This document shows, piece by piece, positions 51,023 through 59,040 of a stretch of 64,000 nt of DNA; position 1 is the first letter of the stretch; every line of letters begins with the position of its first letter. Both the position numbers and the translations under genes were made by a program. The DNA is from Neptuniibacter pectenicola (GTDB lineage: Bacteria > Pseudomonadota > Gammaproteobacteria > Pseudomonadales > Balneatricaceae). The DNA lies in contig NZ_LUTS01000007.1 of the NCBI RefSeq assembly GCF_001597735.1, positions 147,362 through 211,361 on the forward strand, given 5' to 3'. The notes beneath the pieces are model-generated. The model did no database searches, was not told the origin of the DNA, and saw nothing but the letters and a program-made list of their open reading frames with translations.

Positions 51023-51056
51023 ACCAGGGTTAGACGATGGGCTTCGGAGTTAATTT

Positions 51057-51689
51057 GTGACAAGTGCTACTATTCAGAATCAGTTTATTCAAATCTGTCC
51101 GGCAGGTGCCTTCTACGCTACTGTAGGCTCCGAACCTGATGATGCCAGGGCTTTATTATTGCAGCTTCTCAGTACGGATGTATCGCTGCCTTATAGCCAT
51201 GAACTCATTATGGAGTTGACTGACTTAGAAGAAGCGGAAGCTAAAGAGCTTTTTGATAAATTACTAGAGAAGAATTTTGTACAGTTATGTAATACACCTG
51301 TACGTGTTGTGGATGATTCCATAGAGAAGATTCTTCCCGGATTGCTTGCTAATTTATCCAGTACTTCTAAAGTTGCGTTAGCTGACGATCATGGGTTTTG
51401 TCTAGGTTCTACAGGTTATGATCCCGATCATGCTGAAGCCTTATGCGCTTTAGCCGCTGATGTGAGTTCCCTGCATGAAAGACATAGTCTTCTTCTTAAC
51501 CGTGACCTTGCCTTTATGGGTGAGTCATGGGGAATGCTTGATCCTGTAGGATTGAGTCAAGTTGGTTTTTGGGTTATTCATCTTGGTCATCAGCGCTTTG
51601 TGCTGGTTATTGATCAGATGCCTCGACTTAATCATAACAATTATGTTGATTTATTAAGTGCCCTAGCGCGGCGCTATCTTGATTATTGA
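51057..51689 (+). CDS. Putative divergent Roadblock/LC7-like protein
   Basis: A 210-residue soluble protein that starts at a GTG with CGGAG eight bases upstream. The first ~95 residues are helical (SHELIMELTDLEEAEAKELFDKLLEKNFVQL, winged-helix-like). From about residue 100, KVALADDHGFCLGSTGYDPDHAEALCALAAD, and later RFVLVIDQMPRL, follow the strand-helix pattern of Roadblock/LC7 domains. The assignment is by pattern only. A perfect 12-bp inverted repeat spans its stop codon. It lies between the coiled-coil gene and a clear Roadblock gene. Confidence 0.7.
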   Translation: MTSATIQNQFIQICPAGAFYATVGSEPDDARALLLQLLSTDVSLPYSHELIMELTDLEEAEAKELFDKLLEKNFVQLCNTPVRVVDDSIEKILPGLLANLSSTSKVALADDHGFCLGSTGYDPDHAEALCALAADVSSLHERHSLLLNRDLAFMGESWGMLDPVGLSQVGFWVIHLGHQRFVLVIDQMPRLNHNNYVDLLSALARRYLDY

Positions 51690-51706
51690 TGTTGATCAAT
51701 AATCAA
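51679..51706 (+). terminator. Hairpin spanning the stop codon of the divergent Roadblock-like gene
   Basis: TTGATTATTGAT (51679-51690) and ATCAATAATCAA (51695-51706) form a perfect 12-bp stem with a 4-nt loop, followed by ATTTTAAATT. The stop TGA at 51687-51689 lies within the stem. It could attenuate transcription or protect the upstream mRNA within the operon. Confidence 0.6.
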
Positions 51707-51753
51707 ATTTTAAATTCCTGTATTTTAACGCCTTACATTAAAGGAGTAAGTAT

Positions 51754-52116
51754 ATGCGCTCAGAAATGTTGACCTCTATACTGAGTGACTTGAACGGAAC
51801 TTCAGCTGAAATTGAAGCGTCCGCTGTCATATCAACGGATGGTCTGATGATCGCAGCTCTTCTTCCAGCAGGTCTGGATGAAGATAGAGTTGGTGCAATG
51901 AGTGCAGCAATGCTTTCATTAGGTGAGCGAACTGCTACTGAACTTGCCCGTGGAGAGCTAGAACAAGTACTCGTTAAAGGTGACAAAGGTTACATATTGA
52001 TGACGCATGCAAATGATGAATCAGTATTGACGGTTGTTGCTAAACCGAATGCTCGTCTCGGCTTAATCTTTTTGGATGTTAAACGTGCAGCAGAGGCGAT
52101 AGGGAAGATCCTCTAA
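51754..52116 (+). CDS. Roadblock/LC7 domain protein (MglB-like fold)
   Basis: A 120-residue single-domain protein. It has the Roadblock pattern of helix, strand ASAVISTDGLMIAALLP, helix DRVGAMSAAMLSLGERTATEL, strands LEQVLVKGDKGYILMTHA and VLTVVAKPNARLGLIFLDV, and a final helix. Such proteins dimerise and often act as GTPase regulators (MglB) or scaffolds. No small GTPase (MglA) is seen nearby. A good AAAGGAG ribosome-binding site and a hairpin upstream suggest separate control of its level. Confidence 0.88.
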   Translation: MRSEMLTSILSDLNGTSAEIEASAVISTDGLMIAALLPAGLDEDRVGAMSAAMLSLGERTATELARGELEQVLVKGDKGYILMTHANDESVLTVVAKPNARLGLIFLDVKRAAEAIGKIL

Positions 52117-52150
52117 ACCGTTTTTTCCAAACAACAGAATAGGTTTATTG

Positions 52151-52612
52151 ATGCCTGAACATGATATGAAAGATGTTCGTGATATAGTCATCAACTATCA
52201 TGATGGAACCTCTCGCAAGGCGACAGTTCTTGATCGCGAGGTTCCTTATCCTGAAGGAAAGCTGATCGTTTCTCGTACGGATACTCAAGGGATTATCACC
52301 CATGCTAATCAAGCATTTGTGGAGATGTCTGGGTATACAGAAGAGGAGTTGATTGGTACTAATCATTACATACTTCGACATCCCGATATGCCAGCGGTGG
52401 CCTTTGCCGGTTTATGGGAAACAATTGAAGCAGGTAATAAGTGGCATGGTTATGTAAAGAACTTACGTAAAGATGGTGCTTATTATTGGGTTAAAGCCAC
52501 GGTCATTCCAAATATACGTAATGGTGTGGTTGTCGGGTACACCTCGGTGAGGCGTAAACCTTCACGCAGTAAAATTTCTGAAAGTGAAGCGTTATATAAA
52601 ACACTTAGGTAG
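52151..52612 (+). CDS. Stand-alone Aer-like PAS sensor protein
   Basis: A 153-residue protein consisting of one PAS domain. RTDTQGIITHANQAFVEMSG, then ILRHPDMP, VKNLRKDGAYYWVKATVIP and the trailing EALYKTLR match the PAS region of the aerotaxis receptor Aer. The Arg-His-x-Asp set of Aer involved in FAD binding (RHPD) is kept, so it may bind FAD and sense redox state. Unlike Aer it has no membrane segment, HAMP or methyl-accepting domain. I chose ATG 52151 over the adjacent TTG. Signal must pass to other proteins of the locus. Confidence 0.88.
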   Translation: MPEHDMKDVRDIVINYHDGTSRKATVLDREVPYPEGKLIVSRTDTQGIITHANQAFVEMSGYTEEELIGTNHYILRHPDMPAVAFAGLWETIEAGNKWHGYVKNLRKDGAYYWVKATVIPNIRNGVVVGYTSVRRKPSRSKISESEALYKTLR

Positions 52613-52622
52613 GTGAACCCTC

Positions 52623-53372
52623 ATGACATTAAATTTAACCGTTAGTCCCGATTTCGCGCCTGATCATATCTCTGGTTGGTTTATCTTTAATACGTGGCTG
52701 CAACGGCAATTAGGTACCGGTGTTCATCTGGAGCTTTATGATTGCTTTGATGCACAGCGTCAAGATATCAAATCGGGTAAGTTTGATTTGGTTTATGCCA
52801 ATCCTTTTGATGCGTCTATGTTGGTGCGTGAACTGGGCTTTAAAGCGCTTGTTCGTCCTATATCTAAACCTGATGAGACTATTATTGCGACCCATAAAGA
52901 TTCGCCTCTTCAATGTGTCGAAGATTTAAAGCCGGGTGCTCAGTTGGTCGCCACGGATGATCCTGATGTTAATCGCATCGGCATGATCATGTTGGAACCA
53001 GCAGATTTAGATCAAACCAATACTGAAACCACGACCGTTGATAGCTATGTGATTGTCGCTAAAAATGTGTTGAACAAAAATGCAGAGGTCGGCTTCTTTT
53101 TAAAAGATGCCTACGATGAGCTATCGGATCTGATTAAAAGTCAGATGAAGATACTTGTGAGCAGTGAGATTAGTGTTGTTCATCATACTTTGCTTCTTTG
53201 CCCTAAGTTGCAAAAATATGCGCCTAAAATTCAACAACGCCTAGTTAAAATGGCGGATGATGAAAAGGGGCGTAGTGTCCTTGAAAGTATGAACCTTCTC
53301 GGTTGGGAAGTGATGACTGAAGAGGAAACCGAGTTTATGATCGATCTGATTGATACGCTACTCGATGAATAA
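52623..53372 (+). CDS. PhnD-like substrate-binding domain protein without signal peptide
   Basis: A 249-residue protein of the phosphate/phosphonate-binding (PhnD) type II periplasmic-binding fold: LELYDCFDAQRQDIKSGKFDLVYANPFDASML, AHKDSPL-like THKDSPLQCVEDL and a C-terminal lobe. It has no signal peptide or lipobox (start MTLNLTVSPDFAPDH), and no ABC transporter genes are near. It is therefore probably a cytosolic sensor or scaffold. The ribosome-binding site overlaps the stop of the PAS gene, ten bases upstream, so the two are tightly linked. Confidence 0.82.
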   Translation: MTLNLTVSPDFAPDHISGWFIFNTWLQRQLGTGVHLELYDCFDAQRQDIKSGKFDLVYANPFDASMLVRELGFKALVRPISKPDETIIATHKDSPLQCVEDLKPGAQLVATDDPDVNRIGMIMLEPADLDQTNTETTTVDSYVIVAKNVLNKNAEVGFFLKDAYDELSDLIKSQMKILVSSEISVVHHTLLLCPKLQKYAPKIQQRLVKMADDEKGRSVLESMNLLGWEVMTEEETEFMIDLIDTLLDE

Positions 53373-53390
53373 CAAGGTTTATTCAGCGTT

Positions 53391-53421
53391 GCAGAGCAAC
53401 CTACAACCGTAGTTGCTCTGC
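53391..53421. terminator. Hairpin between PhnD-like gene and ABM gene
   Basis: GCAGAGCAAC-CTAC-aacc-GTAG-TTGCTCTGC, a 12-13 bp stem with one bulged base, between convergent genes. There is no clear T tract. Confidence 0.65.
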
Positions 53422-53450
53422 CGCGTTTAGCGTTAACGTAGAACGAGTAC

Positions 53451-53753
53451 TTAGAGTACCGCGCTAAACCCTTCAAAGGAGGGTGGGCCTAAATAGATAT
53501 CAGTAGCGGGCTTTGCGTTCGCATGGGCTTTTCTAAACGCATCCGATTTAGTCCAACCAATAAAGGCTTCTTCTGACGCCCAGACGCTATGAGAGGCGAA
53601 CAGCGTACATGTCTCATCGGTTTTACCTTGAAGAAGGTTAAAGCTTTTAAAGCCGGGCACTTCATCTAAAAATGTTTCGCGGTTCTTCCAGATATTAATA
53701 AAGTCCGCTTCTTTCCCTAATGCTATTTTGAATCTATTCATTGCAACGTACAT
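53451..53753 (-). CDS. Antibiotic biosynthesis monooxygenase (ABM) domain protein
   Basis: A 100-residue ferredoxin-like alpha/beta protein of the ABM/IsdG superfamily. MYVAMNRFKIALGKEADFINIWKNRE, the FNLLQGKTDETCTLFASHSVW strand and the W-x-S-D-A-F segment fit heme- or quinone-acting monooxygenases (HmoA-like). Which substrate it uses cannot be told from the sequence. Single gene, convergent with the Roadblock/PAS locus. Confidence 0.82.
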   Translation of the reverse strand: MYVAMNRFKIALGKEADFINIWKNRETFLDEVPGFKSFNLLQGKTDETCTLFASHSVWASEEAFIGWTKSDAFRKAHANAKPATDIYLGPPSFEGFSAVL

Positions 53754-53821
53754 TGATAGCCTACCTAGCGATATTAAAAATAATTAATATAACCCATATT
53801 GTCGTGACTGTATGTTTAGGG

Positions 53822-55963
53822 TTATTGCTCAGCCTTCATGCTCAAGGCAATTCGTTTTCGTTTAAGGTCGATCTCAATAACCCTCACGGTCACAATCTGT
53901 CCTGGTTTAACAATCTTATGGGGGTCTTTAACAAAGGTATCTGCCAACTGAGAGATATGCACGAGCCCGTCTTGGTGCACGCCGATATCTACAAATGCGC
54001 CAAAATTGGTGACATTCGTTACCGTTCCTTCGAGTTTCATCCCTTCCTGTAGATCCGCCATTGTTTCTACATCATCGCGCAAGTTAGCGGTTTTAAACTC
54101 AGGACGAGGGTCGCGTCCCGGCTTCTCTAATTCAGCCAATACATCTGTAATTGTGTAGCGCCCATGTTCATCACTGATAAAGTCGGCGGGATCAAGTTGC
54201 GCTAACAGCTCCCTATCACCGATAAGTTGTGACACCGCTCGCTGGCTACGTTGAGCAATGAGCTTTACCAATGGGTAGGACTCAGGATGTACTGCCGAGT
54301 TATCGAGTATCTGTGTTCCGTTGCTTATCCGGAGAAACGCCGCCGACTGCTCATAGGCTTTAGGCCCTAAACGAGGCACGTTTAATAATTGGCTTCGAGA
54401 TGTAAAGCGGCCAATCTCATTACGGTATTGAACGATGTTGTTGGAAAGGGTTTGGTTTAACCCCGACACCCGTGTTAAGAGTGCTTCTGATGCGCTGTTA
54501 AGATCAACACCTACCGCGTTTACACAATCTTCAATAACGGTTTCCAGTTGTTGAGATAACTGGTTTTGATTAACGTCGTGTTGATATTGGCCAACGCCGA
54601 TCGCTTTAGGCTCAATTTTAACCAGTTCTGCAAGTGGGTCTTGTAAGCGTCGGGCAATGGATACCGCTCCACGTATAGTGACGTCGAGATCAGGAAACTC
54701 ATGTGCCGCCAGTTCCGATGCGGAATACACAGAGGCGCCGGCTTCACTAGTAATCAGTTTTTGGGCGTGGATATCGCTGTGTTCCTTTAATAGCTCGGAT
54801 ACCAGCTTTTCGGTTTCTCTTGAGCCTGTGCCGTTGCCAATGCTGATGAGTTCGACAGCATGTTGCTGGCACAGTTGATACAGCGTCTCTTTGGATGCTT
54901 GCCACTGATTTTTAGGCGCATGGGGGTAGATGGTCGCATAGGCGAGTAACTTCCCGGTTGCGTCAACGATAACGGTTTTAACGCCGGTTCTAAGCCCTGG
55001 GTCTAAGCCTAAGGTGACTTTCGGGCCAGCTGGTGCGCTCAGTAATAGGTCTCTTAAGTTACGGCTAAAGACATGAATGGCTTCCGTTTCGGCGATCTCT
55101 TTGTAATGCTGGGTCAGCTCTTTTTGTAGTTTACTTTTTAAACGTGTTTTCCAGCAGTTCGCAAGGGCGTGTTGTAACCATTCAGCGCCGCTGCCTTTGC
55201 GGGGTAGCTGAAGGTAGCGGGAGATCAGTTGTTGGCAGTGCTCTTCATCCGGGATGAGGAGCTTTAACTTTAAGATGCCGTCATTGACTCCACGTAATTG
55301 CGCCAGCATTCGATGTGAAGGGATCAGTTTAAGCTTCTCGGTGTAATCAAAATAATCTTTAAACTTGGCACCTTTATCCTCCTTGCCTTTAATGACCGTG
55401 GCGTGAAGCTTGGCCTGCTCGGTTAAGGTCGAGCGTAAGCGCTGTAGGAGTTCTGCATGTTCACAGATGCGATCACTCAATACTGCACTGGTGCCCTCTA
55501 ATACGGCCTCTATGTTCGGGAACCCTTTCTCAGGGTTGATGAAACCCTGGCCCAGCTGAGAAGGTGATTTGTGAGGTTGAGTAATGATCTTATCTAATAG
55601 CTGATCAAGCAGGGCCTCACGTGCAATTTGAGCTTTTGTTCTACGTTTACTTTTGTAAGGTAGGTAAAGGTCTTCTAGTTGCGTTTTGTTATCGGTGGCG
55701 AGGATCGCTTGTTTAAGCTGAGGGCTTAGGCTTGATTGCTCATCAATATTTTTAAGAATCACGGCTCTACGGGCATCAAGTTCTCGTAAATAAACTAAGC
55801 GTTGAGAGAGGAGCCTGAGTTGCTGGTCATCAAGCGCTCCGGTTAGCTCTTTTCGGTATCGTGCAATAAAGGGAACAGTATCCCCCCCATCTAATAACGT
55901 GATTGCCGCATCAACTTGGGCTAACTTAACGCCAAGCTCTTGAGCAATTTTATGGCTTATCAT
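53822..55963 (-). CDS. tex: Tex-family RNA-binding transcription accessory protein, short form
   Basis: A 713-residue Tex protein: N-terminal helical region (DTVPFIARYRKELTGALDDQQ), YqgF/RuvX-like nuclease fold (LGLDPGLRTGVKTVIVD), helix-hairpin-helix region (VGVDLNSASEALLTRVSGL, NVPRLGPKAYEQSAAFLRI) and S1 domain (LEGTVTNVTNFGAFVDIGVH). It ends right after the S1 domain, while E. coli YhgF and P. aeruginosa Tex continue for about 60-70 residues. It lies seven bases from trxC and probably forms an operon with it. Confidence 0.94.
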   Translation of the reverse strand: MISHKIAQELGVKLAQVDAAITLLDGGDTVPFIARYRKELTGALDDQQLRLLSQRLVYLRELDARRAVILKNIDEQSSLSPQLKQAILATDNKTQLEDLYLPYKSKRRTKAQIAREALLDQLLDKIITQPHKSPSQLGQGFINPEKGFPNIEAVLEGTSAVLSDRICEHAELLQRLRSTLTEQAKLHATVIKGKEDKGAKFKDYFDYTEKLKLIPSHRMLAQLRGVNDGILKLKLLIPDEEHCQQLISRYLQLPRKGSGAEWLQHALANCWKTRLKSKLQKELTQHYKEIAETEAIHVFSRNLRDLLLSAPAGPKVTLGLDPGLRTGVKTVIVDATGKLLAYATIYPHAPKNQWQASKETLYQLCQQHAVELISIGNGTGSRETEKLVSELLKEHSDIHAQKLITSEAGASVYSASELAAHEFPDLDVTIRGAVSIARRLQDPLAELVKIEPKAIGVGQYQHDVNQNQLSQQLETVIEDCVNAVGVDLNSASEALLTRVSGLNQTLSNNIVQYRNEIGRFTSRSQLLNVPRLGPKAYEQSAAFLRISNGTQILDNSAVHPESYPLVKLIAQRSQRAVSQLIGDRELLAQLDPADFISDEHGRYTITDVLAELEKPGRDPRPEFKTANLRDDVETMADLQEGMKLEGTVTNVTNFGAFVDIGVHQDGLVHISQLADTFVKDPHKIVKPGQIVTVRVIEIDLKRKRIALSMKAEQ

Positions 55964-55970
55964 CTGTAGG

Positions 55971-56405
55971 TTAGGCCTTTTGTAACGTTTGTAAGATCCA
56001 CTGTTTTAATTGAGGCTCTTGCAGTGCACCTGATACCCGATCAATCTCACGCCCATGTTGGAACATAATCAGGGTGGGGATGCTTCTAATATGCATATTT
56101 CCACTGACGTTAGGCGCGCTTTCGGTATCAACCTTCGCAAAGAGAAGCATCTCTGATTCTGCGGCGGTTTTTTCAAAGATAGGTTTCATCATCTGGCACG
56201 GGCCGCACCAGCTGGCCCAGAAGTCGACAATGACCGGCAGCTCATTTTGGCTAATATATTTTTCAAAGTTGCCGTCTGTTAATTCCACCGGGCTATGGGT
56301 ATGCAAACTCCCTTTGCACTTTCCGCATTTACCTTGCAGATGGGATTTGTTATCGGGGATACGGTTAGAGGTCATGCAAGCAGGACAGACAACGATCATC
56401 GGCAT
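55971..56405 (-). CDS. trxC: Thioredoxin 2 with N-terminal zinc finger
   Basis: Disulfide reductase with an extra zinc-binding domain. The 144-residue protein has CPAC and CGKC zinc ligands (residues about 8-32) and the active site WASWCGPCQ. IRSIPTLIMFQHG contains the cis-Pro. I chose ATG 56405 (MPMIVVCPACMTSNRIP), which fits TrxC; a longer frame from 56444 exists. The redox-sensitive zinc centre fits oxidative-stress roles of TrxC. Confidence 0.93.
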   Translation of the reverse strand: MPMIVVCPACMTSNRIPDNKSHLQGKCGKCKGSLHTHSPVELTDGNFEKYISQNELPVIVDFWASWCGPCQMMKPIFEKTAAESEMLLFAKVDTESAPNVSGNMHIRSIPTLIMFQHGREIDRVSGALQEPQLKQWILQTLQKA

Positions 56406-56614
56406 TTCTCTTAGTCGTGAATTTATAAATATAATACCGCTCATCGCGTGTTAGATGGAGTGAAAAACGCATTTCCGTATCAGAAAATGCTTATTTGCAC
56501 ATAAAAAGCGATATATCGACCTTACTGACCCCAAATGATTTAATCCGCTTTTCCAAAAGCGCTGTAATCCTCTATGCTACGGCCATCTTTTTCATTCCAT
56601 TTGAGGTGATGTTT

Positions 56615-57040
56615 ATGAATGATCAGAACGCAGACGTACAAACACGCGGGCGCTTAACGACACGTACCATAGCGATGCCCGCTGATACCAACCCATCCGG
56701 TGATATCTTTGGTGGTTGGGTGTTGTCTCAGATGGATATCGCGGCAGGGATTTGTGCCGGTCAGCGAGCACAGGCGCGTGTTGTGACTGCGTCGTTAGAT
56801 AGCATGAGCTTTATCCGTCCGGTTAAAGTGGGTGATATTCTGGGTGTTTATACTGATGTTACACGGGTTGGGCGTAGCTCAATGGACATTCATGTGGAAG
56901 CTTGGGTAAGACGCGGCCGTATTGGGCAGCGAGAGAAAGTAACCGAAGCTACCTTTAAGTTTGTTGCTATCGATGAGCAGGGCAACCCTACACCGGTACC
57001 GGCCGAAACTGATCTTCCTGATTACGTAATGGATATATAA
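56615..57040 (+). CDS. Acyl-CoA thioesterase (YciA-like hotdog protein)
   Basis: A 141-residue hotdog-fold thioesterase. TIAMPADTNPSGDIFGGWVLSQMDIAAG holds the catalytic region, with Asp at the start of the long helix. VTASLDSMSFIRPVKVGDIL and VEAWVRRG fit the YciA/acyl-CoA hydrolase family. The start at ATG 56615 is set by TTGAGGTG eight bases upstream; longer in-frame readings extend through non-coding-like sequence. It lies three bases before the next gene. Confidence 0.9.
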   Translation: MNDQNADVQTRGRLTTRTIAMPADTNPSGDIFGGWVLSQMDIAAGICAGQRAQARVVTASLDSMSFIRPVKVGDILGVYTDVTRVGRSSMDIHVEAWVRRGRIGQREKVTEATFKFVAIDEQGNPTPVPAETDLPDYVMDI

Positions 57041-57043
57041 CCT

Positions 57044-57484
57044 GTGACACACTTTGTACCTGTGGAGGGAATCGCCTCTTTAGCGTTTGAGCCGGGCTGT
57101 GATTATGCCTACTTTGTGATGCAATCCGCAGCGGGGGAGCAGCTCTATTTAGCGTACGCCTCGACGCGTGATTTCCTATCGGTTCCGCTGACCTACCAAG
57201 TTATTTGTTTCAGTTGTTCAACGGTATTAGAGATCCATAAAATGGGGATCGATGAGTACCTTGATGGCTTTGAGGAAGATGTTAGGATTCCGGAGCCGGG
57301 CTTTTATCAGTTTGAAGCGAATGATGACGGGGAGGATACGGGCGATGATATGGCCATTTTTATCTTGGCGGATCGGGCCAGTGTTCTAGAGATCATGTAT
57401 GAACATAAGGATGTATATGCAGAGGTATACCACTGTGCTGATGCAAAAACGGCGCTGACCAATCTGTTGTCAGGCTTAAGTTAA
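57044..57484 (+). CDS. Hypothetical acidic protein
   Basis: A 146-residue protein starting at GTG, three bases after the thioesterase stop and therefore probably coupled to it. It is acidic, with an Asp/Glu stretch FEANDDGEDTGDDMA in the middle, and shows no signal peptide, membrane helix or known motif. VICFSCSTVLEIHKMG contains a CxxC-like pair (Cys-Ser-Cys-Ser). I do not recognise the family. Confidence 0.7.
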   Translation: MTHFVPVEGIASLAFEPGCDYAYFVMQSAAGEQLYLAYASTRDFLSVPLTYQVICFSCSTVLEIHKMGIDEYLDGFEEDVRIPEPGFYQFEANDDGEDTGDDMAIFILADRASVLEIMYEHKDVYAEVYHCADAKTALTNLLSGLS

Positions 57485-57525
57485 CGGACTCAACCTAGAC
57501 CAGTTATATAGGCATTTGATCATTT

Positions 57526-59040
57526 ATGATTCGTATTCTACACACCTCAGATTGGCATCTTGGTCAACACTTTATAGGCAAAAGCCGATTAGCTGAACAT
57601 CAAAAATTCGTTCAGTGGTTGCTTGATAAAATCAAAGAAAAACAAATAGATGCAGTTACTATTGCAGGTGATGTATACGATACAGGATCGCCCCCCAGTT
57701 ACGCCCGTGAGTTATATAATCAGCTGGTGGTTGCCATCAATAAGCTAGGCTGTCAGCTGATCGTTTTAGGCGGAAACCATGATTCAGTTTCAACCTTAAA
57801 TGAATCTAAAGGGCTGCTTAAATACCTAAGTGCCGATGTGATTGCCAATGTGCAAGATAACCTCAGCGATCAAGTGATTACACTCAACAACCGTCAAGGC
57901 GAACCTTCCGCTATGTTGTGTGCGATCCCCTATATAAGGCCCCGCGATGTACTGCAAAGCCATGCGAATGAATCGGCTAGCGATAAAGCGCAGGCCTTAG
58001 GTAATGCGATTGCCGAGCATTATCAGCAGGTATACGAGGTTGCAGATAGAAAACGCAAAGCACTAGGATTAGCACTGCCGATTATTGCCACCGGTCACTT
58101 AACCGCCATGGGCGTTAAAAGCTCAGATTCGGTGAGGGATATCTATGTGGGGTCTTTAGAGGCTTTTCCGGCAAGTGCCTTTCCACCCGCTGATTATATC
58201 GCGCTCGGTCATATCCACCGTCCACAGGTCGTCGCCAAATCGGAACATATACGTTATTGCGGTTCACCCATTGCCCTAAGTTTTGATGAGCTGGGTAGCC
58301 AAAAGCAGGTGCTGATGGTTGAGTTTGATGAGACTGCGTTAGTCAGTGTTGAGCCTATCTATGTCCCACAATTTCAACCGATGCAAGCCATTAAGGGTGA
58401 TCTTAACCACATCGAAGAGACGCTGATTGAGATTGGCCGTACGGCGCATGAACTACCGGTTTGGCTATCGATTGAAGTCGAAACCCAAGATTACCTAAAT
58501 GACCTGACGCAACGTATAGAGAAACTGACCCAAGATCTGCCGGTTGAGGTATTACTCCTACGCCGTGCGCGCAAACAGCGGTCTAGCGAGTTGATCCGGC
58601 AGGAGAAAGAAACACTGGATGAACTGAACCCCTTTGAGGTTTTTGAGCGACGTTTAGAAAGCGAACAGTTTGAGGGCGATGATGAGACACTAAGGCTTCA
58701 GCGAATTAAAGAATGTTTTGCCCAGATCGTGCATCAAGTGGAAGAGGAGCATGGCTTGGCCCCCAGTAAACCGGCGTCTACAACGCTTAAAGCCGAGGGC
58801 CTGCCTGACATGACTCATTCAACCGTCAGTGAGCCTATGTTGGAAGGGGAAGGGGAAGAGGCCGACCCCGTCACGGCAATTGCAGATGACGTTGAAGTCT
58901 TACCCCTGTTTAACGAAGAACCTCCGCTTACCGCGCCGCCCGCCGCACCCGCTACCTCAGCAAGGCCCTCGAAAAAACCGAAAGCGGACAGCGATACACC
59001 GATTGTCGATGATCTTTTTGCAACGGGAGATGATGTATGA
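57526..59040 (+). CDS. sbcD: SbcCD nuclease subunit D
   Basis: Mn-dependent nuclease of the SbcCD (Mre11-Rad50) complex, which opens hairpins and protein-blocked ends. Phosphoesterase motifs are HTSDWHLGQHF, IAGDVYDTGSPP, LGGNHDSV and ALGHIHRPQ. At 504 residues it exceeds the ~400 of E. coli: from about residue 410 there is an acidic/Pro-Ala-rich low-complexity tail (EGEGEEADP, PPLTAPPAAPATSARPSKKP). It overlaps sbcC by four bases. Confidence 0.95.
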   Translation: MIRILHTSDWHLGQHFIGKSRLAEHQKFVQWLLDKIKEKQIDAVTIAGDVYDTGSPPSYARELYNQLVVAINKLGCQLIVLGGNHDSVSTLNESKGLLKYLSADVIANVQDNLSDQVITLNNRQGEPSAMLCAIPYIRPRDVLQSHANESASDKAQALGNAIAEHYQQVYEVADRKRKALGLALPIIATGHLTAMGVKSSDSVRDIYVGSLEAFPASAFPPADYIALGHIHRPQVVAKSEHIRYCGSPIALSFDELGSQKQVLMVEFDETALVSVEPIYVPQFQPMQAIKGDLNHIEETLIEIGRTAHELPVWLSIEVETQDYLNDLTQRIEKLTQDLPVEVLLLRRARKQRSSELIRQEKETLDELNPFEVFERRLESEQFEGDDETLRLQRIKECFAQIVHQVEEEHGLAPSKPASTTLKAEGLPDMTHSTVSEPMLEGEGEEADPVTAIADDVEVLPLFNEEPPLTAPPAAPATSARPSKKPKADSDTPIVDDLFATGDDV

